Origin: Blautia faecis
GTDB lineage: Bacteria > Bacillota > Clostridia > Lachnospirales > Lachnospiraceae
DNA length: 64,000 nt
Direction: 5' to 3'
Assembly: GCF_020554845.1 (NCBI RefSeq)
Contig: NZ_JAJCIA010000009.1
Span: 48,586-112,585, forward strand
In this document: piece after piece, positions 27,952 through 36,127 of the stretch
Numbering within the stretch: position 1 is the first letter of the stretch
Layout of the letters: every line of letters starts with the position of its first letter
Notes under the pieces: model-generated
What the model was told of the DNA's origin: nothing
Seen by the model: the letters and a program-made list of their open reading frames with translations, nothing else
Database searches by the model: none
Position numbers and translations under genes: made by a program

Positions 27952-28803
27952 TTACTTCACAGCACCGGCAGTAAGTCCACTGATAAAGCTTTTCTGCATA
28001 AATACAAAAGCTATAATAAGCGGTACAGATGCAACCAGCGAAGCTGCCATCATGTCATTCCATGCAATCTTGTAATAACCATTCATTTCCGCAATGGCTA
28101 CTGCTGCTGTTTTCAGCTTGTCATTTACCAGAAGGATTGCTGCAAACATATATTCATTCCAACAAGTAATAAATGCATAGATTGCAGAAGATACTAATCC
28201 TGGTTTTACCAACGGAAGTGCAATCTTCCAGAATGTCTGTAAATGAGAAGCCCCATCAATTGCCGCAGATTCATCAATTTCTGTTGGAATTGTTCTGAAA
28301 TATCCAACCATCATCCAGGAACAAAATGGAATAGTAAAGGAAACATATACGATACACAATCCCACCAGTGAGTTATTCAACCCATAAACACTTAATATTT
28401 TATAAAACGGAACCAGAAGCATAATAGATGGAAACATCTGTGTCATTAAAATAAAGGAAAGAAATGTATTTTTCCCTCTGAAATTAAATCTTGTTGCACC
28501 ATATCCTGTCAGTGTGGACGCTACCAGCGAAATCAATACTGCAACAAGAGTAACACCTAAACTGTTTCTGAAGTACAATACAAAATCATAATCTTTCCAG
28601 ATTCGTATAAAAGATGTGGCTGTAATTGCCTCTGGCAAGATTCTTCCATTCATCTGGTAAATTTCCAAGTCATCTTTTAATGCAGTAATAAACATCCATA
28701 AAATAGGAAGTATTACCAGCAGTGCCCCGATAATAAGAACTGCATAAGATACAATATTTCCTCTTCTCTGGTTTTTTGATAGAGAATAATTTCCTTTACT
28801 CAT
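27952..28803 (-). CDS. ABC sugar transporter permease, MalG type
   Basis: A 283-residue permease with six membrane helices and the EAA loop EIDESAAIDGASHLQTFWKI, which contacts the ATPase. It forms the membrane channel with the neighbouring MalF-type permease. The start could be ATG 28801-28803 or the GTG just before it (AGGAGGG spaced 9 bases from the GTG); both overlap the end of the upstream gene. Confidence 0.9.
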   Translation of the reverse strand: MSKGNYSLSKNQRRGNIVSYAVLIIGALLVILPILWMFITALKDDLEIYQMNGRILPEAITATSFIRIWKDYDFVLYFRNSLGVTLVAVLISLVASTLTGYGATRFNFRGKNTFLSFILMTQMFPSIMLLVPFYKILSVYGLNNSLVGLCIVYVSFTIPFCSWMMVGYFRTIPTEIDESAAIDGASHLQTFWKIALPLVKPGLVSSAIYAFITCWNEYMFAAILLVNDKLKTAAVAIAEMNGYYKIAWNDMMAASLVASVPLIIAFVFMQKSFISGLTAGAVK

Positions 28804-29671
28804 CACAATCCATTACCCTCCTCATCACTTTACTAATCAGCCAGCAAATAACAAAGACAATACCAGCTCCTGCTGCTGCAGTTCCATAATTATGGAATGT
28901 AAACGCTTCTTTATATATGGAAATACTGACTGTGGAAGTGGAACTTCCTGGGCCACCATCTGTAAGCAATTTAATAATAGTGTAATGTTTGAACCACCAC
29001 ACTGTATCCAGAATGACCGCTGTTGAAATAACAGGTCTGATCATCGGTAATGTAATTTTAAAGAAAGTCTGAACCGGCTTTGCTCCATCCAGCTTTGCAG
29101 CCTCGTAAATATCTTCTGGAACACTTTGCAAACCAGCCATTACATTAACCATGATCAGTGCATATCCTTTCCATATGCAAACAATGGCAAGAATTACAAA
29201 TGCACTTCCAGTGCTTAACCACGCCTGATTTTTCTGCAAAATCCCAAGGCGGATTAAAATAGTATTAAATACGCCATAATTTGCATTAAAAATCCATTTA
29301 TACAGAAGCGCCACTACTACATCTGGTAAAAGCCACGGAATAATTAAAATAGTTCGAAGAACTGTAACTCCCGGCTTTTTCTTATTCATAGCAAGTGCCA
29401 GAATCGTTCCCACTGCCAGATGTCCCAGTACCACTACAATGGTAAATAAAAATGTTACTTTCAGACTGTTTATCATACTTCCGTCTTTTAACAGAGATAT
29501 GTAATTAGACAAACCTACAAACTCCCATTTCGTGGTAAGGTTTGTGTCCATAACGCTTAAATAAAATGCATAGGCAATGGGATACACAACCAGCAATGCC
29601 AGCAAAATAAATACTGGTGATATAAAAAGATATGGTGAAACATCAAACCTGTTTCTCTTATTTGTACCCAA
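28796..29671 (-). CDS. ABC sugar transporter permease, MalF/UgpA type
   Basis: A roughly 291-residue permease with a cytoplasmic basic N-terminus, six membrane helices (first at YLFISPVFILLALLVVYP) and the EAA loop DIYEAAKLDGAKPVQTFFKI. The likely start is a TTG at 29669-29671: AGGAGG lies 9 bases upstream and overlaps the end of the dehydratase gene. A GTG at 29692 would put the ribosome site inside the gene. The 3' end overlaps the next permease gene, a sign of coupling. Confidence 0.9.
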   Translation of the reverse strand: MGTNKRNRFDVSPYLFISPVFILLALLVVYPIAYAFYLSVMDTNLTTKWEFVGLSNYISLLKDGSMINSLKVTFLFTIVVVLGHLAVGTILALAMNKKKPGVTVLRTILIIPWLLPDVVVALLYKWIFNANYGVFNTILIRLGILQKNQAWLSTGSAFVILAIVCIWKGYALIMVNVMAGLQSVPEDIYEAAKLDGAKPVQTFFKITLPMIRPVISTAVILDTVWWFKHYTIIKLLTDGGPGSSTSTVSISIYKEAFTFHNYGTAAAGAGIVFVICWLISKVMRRVMDCDE

Positions 29672-29685
29672 CGATTTTCTCCTCC

Positions 29686-30852
29686 TTACCACTGCGCAAA
29701 GGAATTGTCATCTTTGAAAAATGCTGTCGGGGTTCCCCATCTTCCATCATAGGAATTTTCTTTTATACCATCTTCATCAACTTCCACTCCTAATCCAGGT
29801 CCCTGTGGAATCTCAATATAACCATCCACAATTTCAAAAGGTTTCTTAAGATAAACTGCTCCGAGATCCCAGCCCTCTTCCATAGTTGGATGTTCCTGTG
29901 CAGTAAAGTTTGGTATAACGGTATCAATCTGTAAGCACGCTGCCAAAGCCAGCGGTCCCAATGGATTGTGAGGGGCAAGAGAGCAATAATAATTTTCTCC
30001 CATTGCTGCAATTTTCATCACCTGCGAAATACCGCCTGCGTGACACACATCCGGCTGCAATACTGTTGCTGCCTGTTTTTCCAATACTTCCCGGTATTCA
30101 AAAGTTGTAAATTTACGTTCACCTGTTGCAATTGGAATTGTAGTCATTCTTGCAATTTTTGCCATAACATCTACATTTTCTGGAAGCACCGGTTCTTCAA
30201 TAAACATTAAACCATATGGCTCTAATTCCCTACAAAGCCATGGTGCCATAGCCGGAGAAACTCTTCCATGAAAATCTACTGCAAGATCAATATCATCACC
30301 GATTGCTTCTCTGATTTTCGCAATTCGTTCTACAAAACGTGTTACCATGGCAGGTGTTTCAATGTGGCGGTATGGGCAAAGGAAAGGAGTTTTTAAAGAT
30401 TTGAAGCCTTTTTTTACCTTTATCTTCGCATTTTCTACTAGAAGATCTCTGCACTCCTGCTCATCTCTTTCTGTATAGTCAATATTGCCGCAAATATGTG
30501 CATACATACGAATTCTGTCTCTGGATTTTCCACCGAGCAACTGCCATACCGGAACATTCAACCATTTTCCTTTAATATCCCAGAGAGCCTGTTCAATACC
30601 ACTGATAGCGCTGTAAACTGCTCCTCCTGCACGATAAAAGCCACTTGCATACATAACTTTGTACAGATATTCAATATTTCTTGGATCCTGTCCAATAATG
30701 ATATCCTTCAATGAATCAACAGCGGCTGCAGTTACAAGGTTATATCCTTCCAGATCACATTCTCCCCAACCTATAATTCCTTCATCAGTAGTTACTTTTA
30801 CAAAAATCCATCTTGGCTTTACATGAAAAGTCTCAACACCTGTAATTTTCAT
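29686..30852 (-). CDS. dgoD: Enolase-superfamily sugar-acid dehydratase, galactonate dehydratase-like
   Basis: A 388-residue enzyme of the mandelate racemase subgroup that removes water from an aldonic acid to give a 2-keto-3-deoxy acid. It aligns well by eye with E. coli DgoD: SAISGIEQALWDIKGK near residue 85, metal ligands in VDFHGR, FIEEPV and ATGERK, the general acid/base region QPDVCHAGGI, and APHNPLGPLALAA. The C-terminus DDNSFAQW matches the DgoD ending. D-galactonate is the best guess, but related aldonates cannot be excluded. It lies between the kinase and the permeases in one operon. Confidence 0.87.
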   Translation of the reverse strand: MKITGVETFHVKPRWIFVKVTTDEGIIGWGECDLEGYNLVTAAAVDSLKDIIIGQDPRNIEYLYKVMYASGFYRAGGAVYSAISGIEQALWDIKGKWLNVPVWQLLGGKSRDRIRMYAHICGNIDYTERDEQECRDLLVENAKIKVKKGFKSLKTPFLCPYRHIETPAMVTRFVERIAKIREAIGDDIDLAVDFHGRVSPAMAPWLCRELEPYGLMFIEEPVLPENVDVMAKIARMTTIPIATGERKFTTFEYREVLEKQAATVLQPDVCHAGGISQVMKIAAMGENYYCSLAPHNPLGPLALAACLQIDTVIPNFTAQEHPTMEEGWDLGAVYLKKPFEIVDGYIEIPQGPGLGVEVDEDGIKENSYDGRWGTPTAFFKDDNSFAQW

Positions 30853-30869
30853 TTTTCTATCTCCTTATT

Positions 30870-31892
30870 TTATCTTTGAACAAATCCTTTGTTTCCATTC
30901 TGAATCAGAAGGTTTACATCTTCTATCGTACTTAAATTGTAATCATATTCAATGGTATGCTTCAGGCAAGATGCCGCGGTGGCAAATTCAATAGTTTTCT
31001 TTGGATCATACCCACTAGCCAGAGAATAGATCAGCGCACCTGCAAAAGAATCACCACCGCCCAGCCTATCAACAATTTCAAACTTATAATCAGCAGAATA
31101 ATAAGCTTCTCCATTTGTATAAAGCATACCACTCCAACCATTTACACTAGCGGAAATGCTTGTCCGCAAAGTAGCTGCAACTATTTTGCAACCAAACCTA
31201 TCTGCCACCTGTTCAGCTACGCTTCTGCAGTTTTCTTTTCGATGTTCCTCTGTGCCTTCATCTTCATATTTTCCATGAATACCTAATACGTCTTTTGCCT
31301 GTCCTTCATTAATTAGGCACACATCAACGTATTTCAGTAATTCTGTCATTACTTTTCCTGCTGCTTCTTTCGTCCACAACTTTTCTCTGTAATTGATATC
31401 ACAGCAAACTGTTATGTTTTTCTTTTTACATACCTTCAAAGCATCTTTACAGATTTCTACGCATTCACCTCCAAGTGCGGGGGTAATTCCTGTGAAATGA
31501 AACCAGCTGGCTCCTTCTAGTATTTTTTCCCAGTCAAAATCAGATCTTTTTGCCAGAGAAATTGAAGAATTCTGGCGGTCATACAAAACCTTTACCGGTC
31601 TTTGGGAAACGCCCTTTTCTACAAAATAAGTTCCAAGTCTTGGACCGCCGTAAACAATTTTATTTACTTCTACGCCATATTTTCGTAATTCCATTGCAGC
31701 TCTTTTTCCTAATACATTTTCCGGAAGTTTAGTTACAAAATCCACATCCATTCCAAAGTTTGCAATGGATACAGCTGCATTTGCTTCCCCGCCTGCAAAT
31801 GAAATATTCAAGGACGGAGCCTGTAGCAATTCCATATATCCATCCGGATTCAGCCGCATCATAATTTCTCCAAATGTCACTACTCTACTCAT
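30870..31892 (-). CDS. kdgK: PfkB-family sugar kinase, 2-keto-3-deoxygluconate/galactonate kinase type
   Basis: A 340-residue ribokinase-fold enzyme. N-terminal VVTFGEIMMRLNPDGY and the sugar-binding SFAGGEANAAVSIANFG are typical of KDG kinases; the ATP site and catalytic base are in DRLGGGDSFAGALIY, with GGGD in place of the usual GAGD. It would phosphorylate the dehydratase product to a 6-phospho keto-deoxy acid. The ATG at 31890-31892 follows GGAGG and overlaps the end of the aldolase gene by 8 bases. Confidence 0.88.
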   Translation of the reverse strand: MSRVVTFGEIMMRLNPDGYMELLQAPSLNISFAGGEANAAVSIANFGMDVDFVTKLPENVLGKRAAMELRKYGVEVNKIVYGGPRLGTYFVEKGVSQRPVKVLYDRQNSSISLAKRSDFDWEKILEGASWFHFTGITPALGGECVEICKDALKVCKKKNITVCCDINYREKLWTKEAAGKVMTELLKYVDVCLINEGQAKDVLGIHGKYEDEGTEEHRKENCRSVAEQVADRFGCKIVAATLRTSISASVNGWSGMLYTNGEAYYSADYKFEIVDRLGGGDSFAGALIYSLASGYDPKKTIEFATAASCLKHTIEYDYNLSTIEDVNLLIQNGNKGFVQR

Positions 31893-32547
31893 GCGTTCCT
31901 CCATGCAGTTTTTCGATAGTCAGTCTCGCTGCTTCTGTTATTTTTTCAAACTCACCGGATTCAACCCATTTTTTGTTTGCAATTTCTCCTCCAATTCCAG
32001 CTCCTGCTGCTCCAGCTTCCATATATGCATCAATATTTTTATAACTGATACCACCTACCACCATAAGTGGAATGTAATTCAAGGGGCCTTTGAGAGCTTT
32101 CAAATATTCAGGTCCTAACGACACGGCTGGAAACACTTTTACATAATCGGCACCGTTCTTCGCTGCTTCCGCAATCTCTGTCGCAGAAAAAGCTCCGGGA
32201 ATAGATACCATTCCCAATTTTACAGTTTCCTGAATAACTTGAGGATTCATATCCGGAGAAATAATATAATTTGCCCCGGCTGTTTTCGCCATTTTAAGCT
32301 GTTCGAGGGTCATTACAGTTCCGGCTCCGCACAAGAATTTGCCTCCATAACGGGCCACTGTTTCTGAAATATTACAACATGTTTCTTCCCATTTTTCCGG
32401 AGACTTCTGATCAAAAGTGAATTCTACCAAACGGATTCCACCTTTCCAGAGAGCTTCAATCAGCTTCTCTCTGTCTATTCCATAAATTCCTCTTACGATA
32501 ACAATAATTTTATTTTCTTTTATCTGTTGGATAATCTGGTCTCGCAA
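31885..32547 (-). CDS. kdgA: KDPG/KDPGal-type aldolase
   Basis: A 220-residue class I aldolase that splits 2-keto-3-deoxy-6-phospho sugar acids into pyruvate and glyceraldehyde 3-phosphate. The Schiff-base lysine is in ADYVKVFPA; the phosphate-binding parts FLCGAGTVM and VVGGISYKN are conserved, and the catalytic glutamate lies in RLVEFTF. It starts with a TTG behind GGAGGAG. First gene of the operon: aldolase, kinase, dehydratase, then importer. Confidence 0.9.
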   Translation of the reverse strand: MRDQIIQQIKENKIIVIVRGIYGIDREKLIEALWKGGIRLVEFTFDQKSPEKWEETCCNISETVARYGGKFLCGAGTVMTLEQLKMAKTAGANYIISPDMNPQVIQETVKLGMVSIPGAFSATEIAEAAKNGADYVKVFPAVSLGPEYLKALKGPLNYIPLMVVGGISYKNIDAYMEAGAAGAGIGGEIANKKWVESGEFEKITEAARLTIEKLHGGTHE

Positions 32548-32684
32548 GCTTTTCTCCTCCTTCCTACAAAATAAGGTTTCATATCTACTAGATTTCTTAT
32601 ATTTAGTATTTTTGCACCTCTGAGTATAAGAGTTCGTCCAAAGTTATTCTTTTATATAATTTATTTATATTGATCTTTTGTTTC

Positions 32685-32715
32685 ATTCTTTAAAACAACG
32701 TTTTATTCTTTGAAC
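32685..32715. promoter_or_regulatory. Direct repeat and small palindrome in the IclR/operon intergenic region
   Basis: ATTCTTTAAAAC (32685-32696) and ATTCTTTGAAC (32705-32715) are spaced 20 bp apart, and AAAACAACGTTTT (32692-32704) between them is palindromic. A TATAAT facing the IclR gene lies just beside it at 32724-32729. The 383-bp gap is otherwise A+T-rich and noncoding. This is the best candidate for the IclR operator. Confidence 0.4.
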
Positions 32716-32930
32716 TTCTTGTCTATAATATACTATTACCGATTATATTTGTCAACAGTTAATTACTTTTTTGTGAACTTTCTATTGTTCTCTCACTCTT
32801 GTTTTGTGTATTATTTACAATTCTCTTTATACTCAGAAATAAATATTCTATTATTTTTGTTTTACTTATTGAAACTAACCGAAATATCCGCTAATATAAT
32901 TAATAAAGAAGATAGTTTAGGAGAATAATT

Positions 32931-33728
32931 ATGGAGCAAACAAATGTTCGTCTTGTAGATCGTGTATTAGACGTGATGGAAACTCTGGCCAGATATCCAA
33001 ACGGAGTTACCATTGCCACACTCACTGCTGAAACCGGTATTCACAAATCAACCATATATCGCCTACTTACAACTTTGGTTAATCGCGGATATGTTATTAA
33101 AGACCAAGAAGGCAGTACATATCGTATGACTTTACGCACCTACCGAATTGGAAGCAGTGCTGTTCCCAGTTTTGATTTGTTAGATCTGTCAAAAAATACA
33201 TTGCGAGAACTTTGCCGCGTAAGTCGCGAAGCTGTTCACCTTGCAATTCCAGATGGAGCTACCATAGTATATCTTTTTAAAGAAGTATCATCTGAAAATG
33301 TCCTCAGAATTTCTTCCCGGACAGGTTCTTATAATTATATGTATTATACAGGACTCGGAAAAGCCCTAATGGCATGCATGTCTTCCGAAGAAGTAGAAGC
33401 TATTTGGAAAAATTCAGAAATACAAAAATTCACTCCAAACACTATTACAGATTTCCACATACTACTAAAAGAGCTGGAAGAAACTCGTAAGCGTGGATAT
33501 GCCGTTGATAATGAAGAGCACGAAATGGGAATTGGCTGTATTGCTGATGTAATTCGAGATGCAGATAATAGAGCTGTAGCAGCTATTAGTATTTCCACGT
33601 TAACTGTACGAATGGATGAAAATTTTCTTATCAGAACAATCCCTCTTTTGCATAAAACTGCACAGACGATTTCTGCTATGTTGGGATATGTTCCATCGGA
33701 AGAGCACCCACAACTGATTTATCAATGA
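32931..33728 (+). CDS. IclR-family transcription regulator
   Basis: A 265-residue protein with an N-terminal winged helix (VTIATLTAETGIHKSTIYRL, residues about 24-43) and a C-terminal ligand-binding GAF-like domain ending in the conserved AVAAISIS segment. It is divergent from the aldolase operon, which is the standard place for a local regulator; IclR proteins such as KdgR respond to keto-deoxy sugar acids. The ribosome site (AGGAGAA) is good. Confidence 0.9.
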   Translation: MEQTNVRLVDRVLDVMETLARYPNGVTIATLTAETGIHKSTIYRLLTTLVNRGYVIKDQEGSTYRMTLRTYRIGSSAVPSFDLLDLSKNTLRELCRVSREAVHLAIPDGATIVYLFKEVSSENVLRISSRTGSYNYMYYTGLGKALMACMSSEEVEAIWKNSEIQKFTPNTITDFHILLKELEETRKRGYAVDNEEHEMGIGCIADVIRDADNRAVAAISISTLTVRMDENFLIRTIPLLHKTAQTISAMLGYVPSEEHPQLIYQ

Positions 33729-33771
33729 ATTCACGTTTCTTCCCAAAAGTAAATAAAATACATTAGCTAAC

Positions 33772-33819
33772 AAAAAAATCACTATACTCCTTACACTTGA
33801 TGAGTATAGTGATTTTTTT
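33772..33819 (+). terminator. Bidirectional terminator after the IclR gene
   Basis: AAATCACTATACTC and GAGTATAGTGATTT form a 14-bp perfect stem flanked by A on the left and T on the right, so it can stop transcription from either side. Confidence 0.9.
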
Positions 33820-33862
33820 ATAGTGTGTTTTTTATTTATAGAATTTTCAAAAGTTTCAATTA

Positions 33863-33907
33863 TTATTTTCCAAGAGCTTTTCCCAAAACTGCATATAATT
33901 CTTCCTG
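33863..33907 (-). pseudogene. 3' piece of the IS-interrupted YdbC/PC4-like gene
   Basis: On the minus strand this encodes QEELYAVLGKALGK followed by TAA. The residues fit the C-terminal helix of YdbC-family proteins. It is separated from the rest of the gene by the IS element at 33908-35250. Joining the two parts at the shared 9-base CAGGAAGAA gives one uninterrupted frame. Confidence 0.75.
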
Positions 33908-33957
33908 GTCCTATGTCAAGATTTAGTACAAGTTAAAATGAGAAATTTCTCCCCATT

Positions 33958-34872
33958 TTAACCTGCCAGAAGCTCAGCCTCAGTGTGTGTTCTTTCAGAC
34001 ACTCGTTCGAATTCGTTTGGCGACATATAGTTGCAATGGCTATGAATTCGTTTCGTATTGTAGAAAGCTTCCAGATATTCAAAAATCAACTGGTATGCCT
34101 GCTTATAGTCGCGAATTTTAAAGCGATTGAGCCATTCACGTTTGATAATAGAATGAAAAGATTCAATGCATGCATTATCCCACGGAAAAGCTTTCTTCGA
34201 ATAACTGCGCTGCATATTTTCGGTTGCTTTTTTATATTCCTTTGCAACATATTGGCTGCCACGATCCGAATGGATAATTAATGGTTGATCGATATTTCGG
34301 CGAGCTTTGGCTTTGTTTATAGTATCAATCACGCAAGATACTTCCAGTGTTTCTGAAAGCGTCCAGGCTATGATTTTTCTGGAAAATAAATCCATAACAC
34401 TGGTCAGATAGACAAATCCATCTATTGTCCAGATGTAGGTAATATCCGAACACCAGACTGCATTCGGGCGATCAGGATTAAATTGCTCATCAAGGATATT
34501 TTGTAATTCAGTGCTGAAATCGGAATCTTTTGTGGTGATCGTCCATGGTTTGCTCCACTGAGCACGGATTCCCATTTGGCGCATATATGTACCAACGGTT
34601 CTTTCCGAAATGACTTCACCAGTTTTTCGAAGTTCTACAGTGATTTTCGGAGCACCGTAGTTCTGCTTGGAATCATCATAAATATCCTGTATTTTTGCTT
34701 TTACAGCTTTACGACGTTTTTCTGTATCAGAAGGTACGTGGTGGATCCATGCAAGATATCCTGAGCGAGAGACACCTAAAAATTTCAACATTCCGGAGAC
34801 GGAAACCCGGCGTCCAGCCTTTTTGGCAGCTTCCGTCTTCTCAGACACTTCAAGATAAATGGCTTCCGTCAT
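33958..34872 (-). CDS. IS3-family transposase OrfB (DDE integrase)
   Basis: A 304-residue rve-type integrase: HTH_21 region, then DDE core with WCSDITYIWT (first D), IIHSDRGSQYVA (second D) and NACIESFHSIIKRE (E), in the order and spacing of IS3/IS150-type elements. It overlaps orfA by 23 bases in another frame. It may be made as a fusion with OrfA by frameshifting near the A-run at about 34891-34897, or start alone at its ATG, where the ribosome site (GGGAA) is weak. Confidence 0.92.
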   Translation of the reverse strand: MTEAIYLEVSEKTEAAKKAGRRVSVSGMLKFLGVSRSGYLAWIHHVPSDTEKRRKAVKAKIQDIYDDSKQNYGAPKITVELRKTGEVISERTVGTYMRQMGIRAQWSKPWTITTKDSDFSTELQNILDEQFNPDRPNAVWCSDITYIWTIDGFVYLTSVMDLFSRKIIAWTLSETLEVSCVIDTINKAKARRNIDQPLIIHSDRGSQYVAKEYKKATENMQRSYSKKAFPWDNACIESFHSIIKREWLNRFKIRDYKQAYQLIFEYLEAFYNTKRIHSHCNYMSPNEFERVSERTHTEAELLAG

Positions 34873-35152
34873 TTTCCCAGAATGTTGATTGCTTTTTTAA
34901 CACATCAAGTGCATCTTGGGCATCACGTAATTCACGTCTGAGACGGGCAATTTCCTTCTGCTCATCAGATGCATAATTACCAGAACCACGAACAGGAATA
35001 TCACCTGATTCTCGGAAGTCTTTCAGCCATTTTGTTAATGTGCTGTATCCGATGCCAAGATTTTCTGCACATCCACGTACTCCGAGATCTTTGTGATCCT
35101 GATAGTACTGGACTGCATCAAGTTTAAATTGTTTGTCATGTTGCTTTGCCAT
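34850..35152 (-). CDS. IS3-family OrfA (HTH_Tnp_1, transposase small subunit)
   Basis: A 100-residue protein with an N-terminal helix-turn-helix (FKLDAVQYYQDHKDLGVRGC to STLTKWLKDF) and a leucine-zipper coiled coil (EIARLRRELRDAQDALDVLKK). Related proteins normally end LKKAINILGK with a TGA that overlaps the OrfB ATG. Here that ending sits in the -1 frame, and the annotated frame runs on as QSTFWENDGSHLS, so either frameshifting or a one-base change in the A-run is involved. Confidence 0.88.
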   Translation of the reverse strand: MAKQHDKQFKLDAVQYYQDHKDLGVRGCAENLGIGYSTLTKWLKDFRESGDIPVRGSGNYASDEQKEIARLRRELRDAQDALDVLKKQSTFWENDGSHLS

Positions 35153-35229
35153 ATGAGATCCTCCTTCAGCATGCCTCTATTGTATCATGCTTATGTGTAT
35201 TTGGAATTTCTCATTTTGGCTTGTACTAT

Positions 35230-35430
35230 TTATATTCTAGCACCATCCACTTCTTCCTGTGATAGGGTAATTCCCTTACTCATCTTTTCATGTTCCGGAG
35301 CCCAATCCCTGATATCGTATTTTGGAGTTGCTCCATTCCAGGAAATCCTATTAATTTCTTTTCTCCACCCTTTAGCATTCTCAGAAAGAACTCCGATTTC
35401 TTCTACAATATCATATTTAATGTCTGCCAT
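35230..35430 (-). pseudogene. 5' piece of a YdbC/PC4-like ssDNA-binding protein gene, cut by the IS
   Basis: The frame encodes 66 residues, of which the first 60 (MADIKYDIVEEIGVLSENAK to KMSKGITLSQEE) match the PC4-fold YdbC proteins of Firmicutes, which bind single-stranded DNA as dimers. The last six residues (VDGARI) come from the inserted element. The missing C-terminal helix is found on the far side of the IS at 33863-33898; the restored protein would be 71 residues. A truncated protein lacking the last helix may still be made. Confidence 0.8.
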
Positions 35431-35621
35431 TTTTCCTTCACCTCACAAATTTCTCGATCTATGCTAATAACTAACCATAACATCGTAAACCATATTATCA
35501 CCACAGATCTTGCTTTTTCTGTTGTGTAGTATAGCATAAGCTCTTTTGATTTGCAAAATATATACACAAAAAAACAATTCAAAATGTCACAATACAACTC
35601 TTTTAATCTAAATCAAAAACA

Positions 35622-35650
35622 AGGAACACTCCAAACTCACGAGTGTTCCC
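35622..35650 (-). terminator. Minus-strand terminator with no gene upstream of it
   Basis: GGAACACTC and GAGTGTTCC form a 9-bp stem with a 9-base loop; the minus strand then reads into a T-rich stretch. No gene remains upstream on that strand, so it looks like a left-over from a lost gene. Confidence 0.5.
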
Positions 35651-35686
35651 TACGTTATTTTGTATCAGAACTCTTTGCTTATTTTA

Positions 35687-35968
35687 GTGGGCCATTTGGT
35701 GGGCCATTTTTTTATAAACTATGCAAATTTATAAAGTCTTACATCTTATCCAAAAGTCCGCTAAACGCCCTAGCTATCAGCATTTAACGCCCTTCGACAT
35801 TTTGCAGGAGAATACCTGAAAAAAGGCTGTAAATTACGATACCTAATTTCATTGCTTCTGCCTATTCTCCATCAATTTCCGATAAAAAAGTGTCGAAGAC
35901 ACTTTTTTTATATTATCGTTACTATAAATCAACCACTTATGCAAAATGGGGTACAAATTGGGTACGAC
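35687..35968. repeat. Region with tandem direct repeats like integrase arm sites
   Basis: GTGGGCCATTT occurs twice in tandem (35687-35697 and 35699-35709), and GGGTACAAATTGGGTAC near 35949-35965 is another close tandem pair. Such short direct repeats often mark tyrosine-integrase arm sites at the ends of integrative elements. There is no integrase gene. The stretch 35431-36127 has no gene I can support. Confidence 0.35.
35884..35909 (+). terminator. Rho-independent terminator hairpin
   Basis: AAAAAAGTGTC and GACACTTTTTT form an 11-bp stem around GAA, with a T-run after it. It isolates the queT promoter from the region to the left. Confidence 0.75.
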
Positions 35969-35979
35969 CACATTTCCCC

Positions 35980-36008
35980 TTGCATTCCTTTCCCAAATGT
36001 GCTATACT
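35980..36008 (+). promoter_or_regulatory. Promoter of queT
   Basis: TTGCAT (35980-35985) and TATACT (36003-36008) are separated by exactly 17 bp. The transcript would start about 110 bases before the queT start codon and include the preQ1 leader. Confidence 0.75.
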
Positions 36009-36078
36009 CATGCCCGTTGAAAAGCCCGTAAAAATAAGGTCTTAAGCGGCTTTTCCGCCGATTCCCGGCGCAAAATGA

Positions 36079-36124
36079 ATCGAGTGTTCGTGACCTTCCA
36101 CTCGTAAAACAAAACTAAAGGAGA
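36079..36124 (+). ncRNA. preQ1-I-type riboswitch upstream of queT
   Basis: A CGAGTG/CACTCG stem with a loop TTCGTGACCTTC is followed by an A-rich tail TAAAACAAAACTAAAGGAG that includes the ribosome site. A small stem-loop plus ACTAA-containing A-rich tail running into the Shine-Dalgarno is the layout of the preQ1-I aptamer, in which ligand binding pairs the tail with the loop and hides the ribosome site. The loop sequence differs somewhat from the common type, so a variant is possible. Confidence 0.6.
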
Positions 36125-36127
36125 CAA

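Larger units (their letters stand above)
33908..35250 (-). mobile_element. IS3-family insertion sequence
   Basis: The element carries overlapping orfA and orfB. Subterminal inverted repeats TAGTACAAG..AAAATGAG (33924-33947 and 35205-35228) match at 22 of 24 positions. The outer limits given here are those implied by the interrupted host gene: a 9-bp direct repeat TTCTTCCTG occurs just outside, at 33899-33907 and 35251-35259. IS3 elements usually make 3-5 bp duplications, so 9 bp is unusual. An inner alternative with flanking ATTT at 33921-33924 and 35228-35231 also exists but would not restore the gene. Confidence 0.85.

Noticed and set aside
33921..35231. ATTT as the 4-bp target duplication of the IS, with ends at AGTACAAG
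   Set aside because: It fits the usual IS3 duplication size, but removing that interval does not restore the interrupted gene, whereas the 9-bp repeat does so exactly. ATTT in A+T-rich DNA may be chance.
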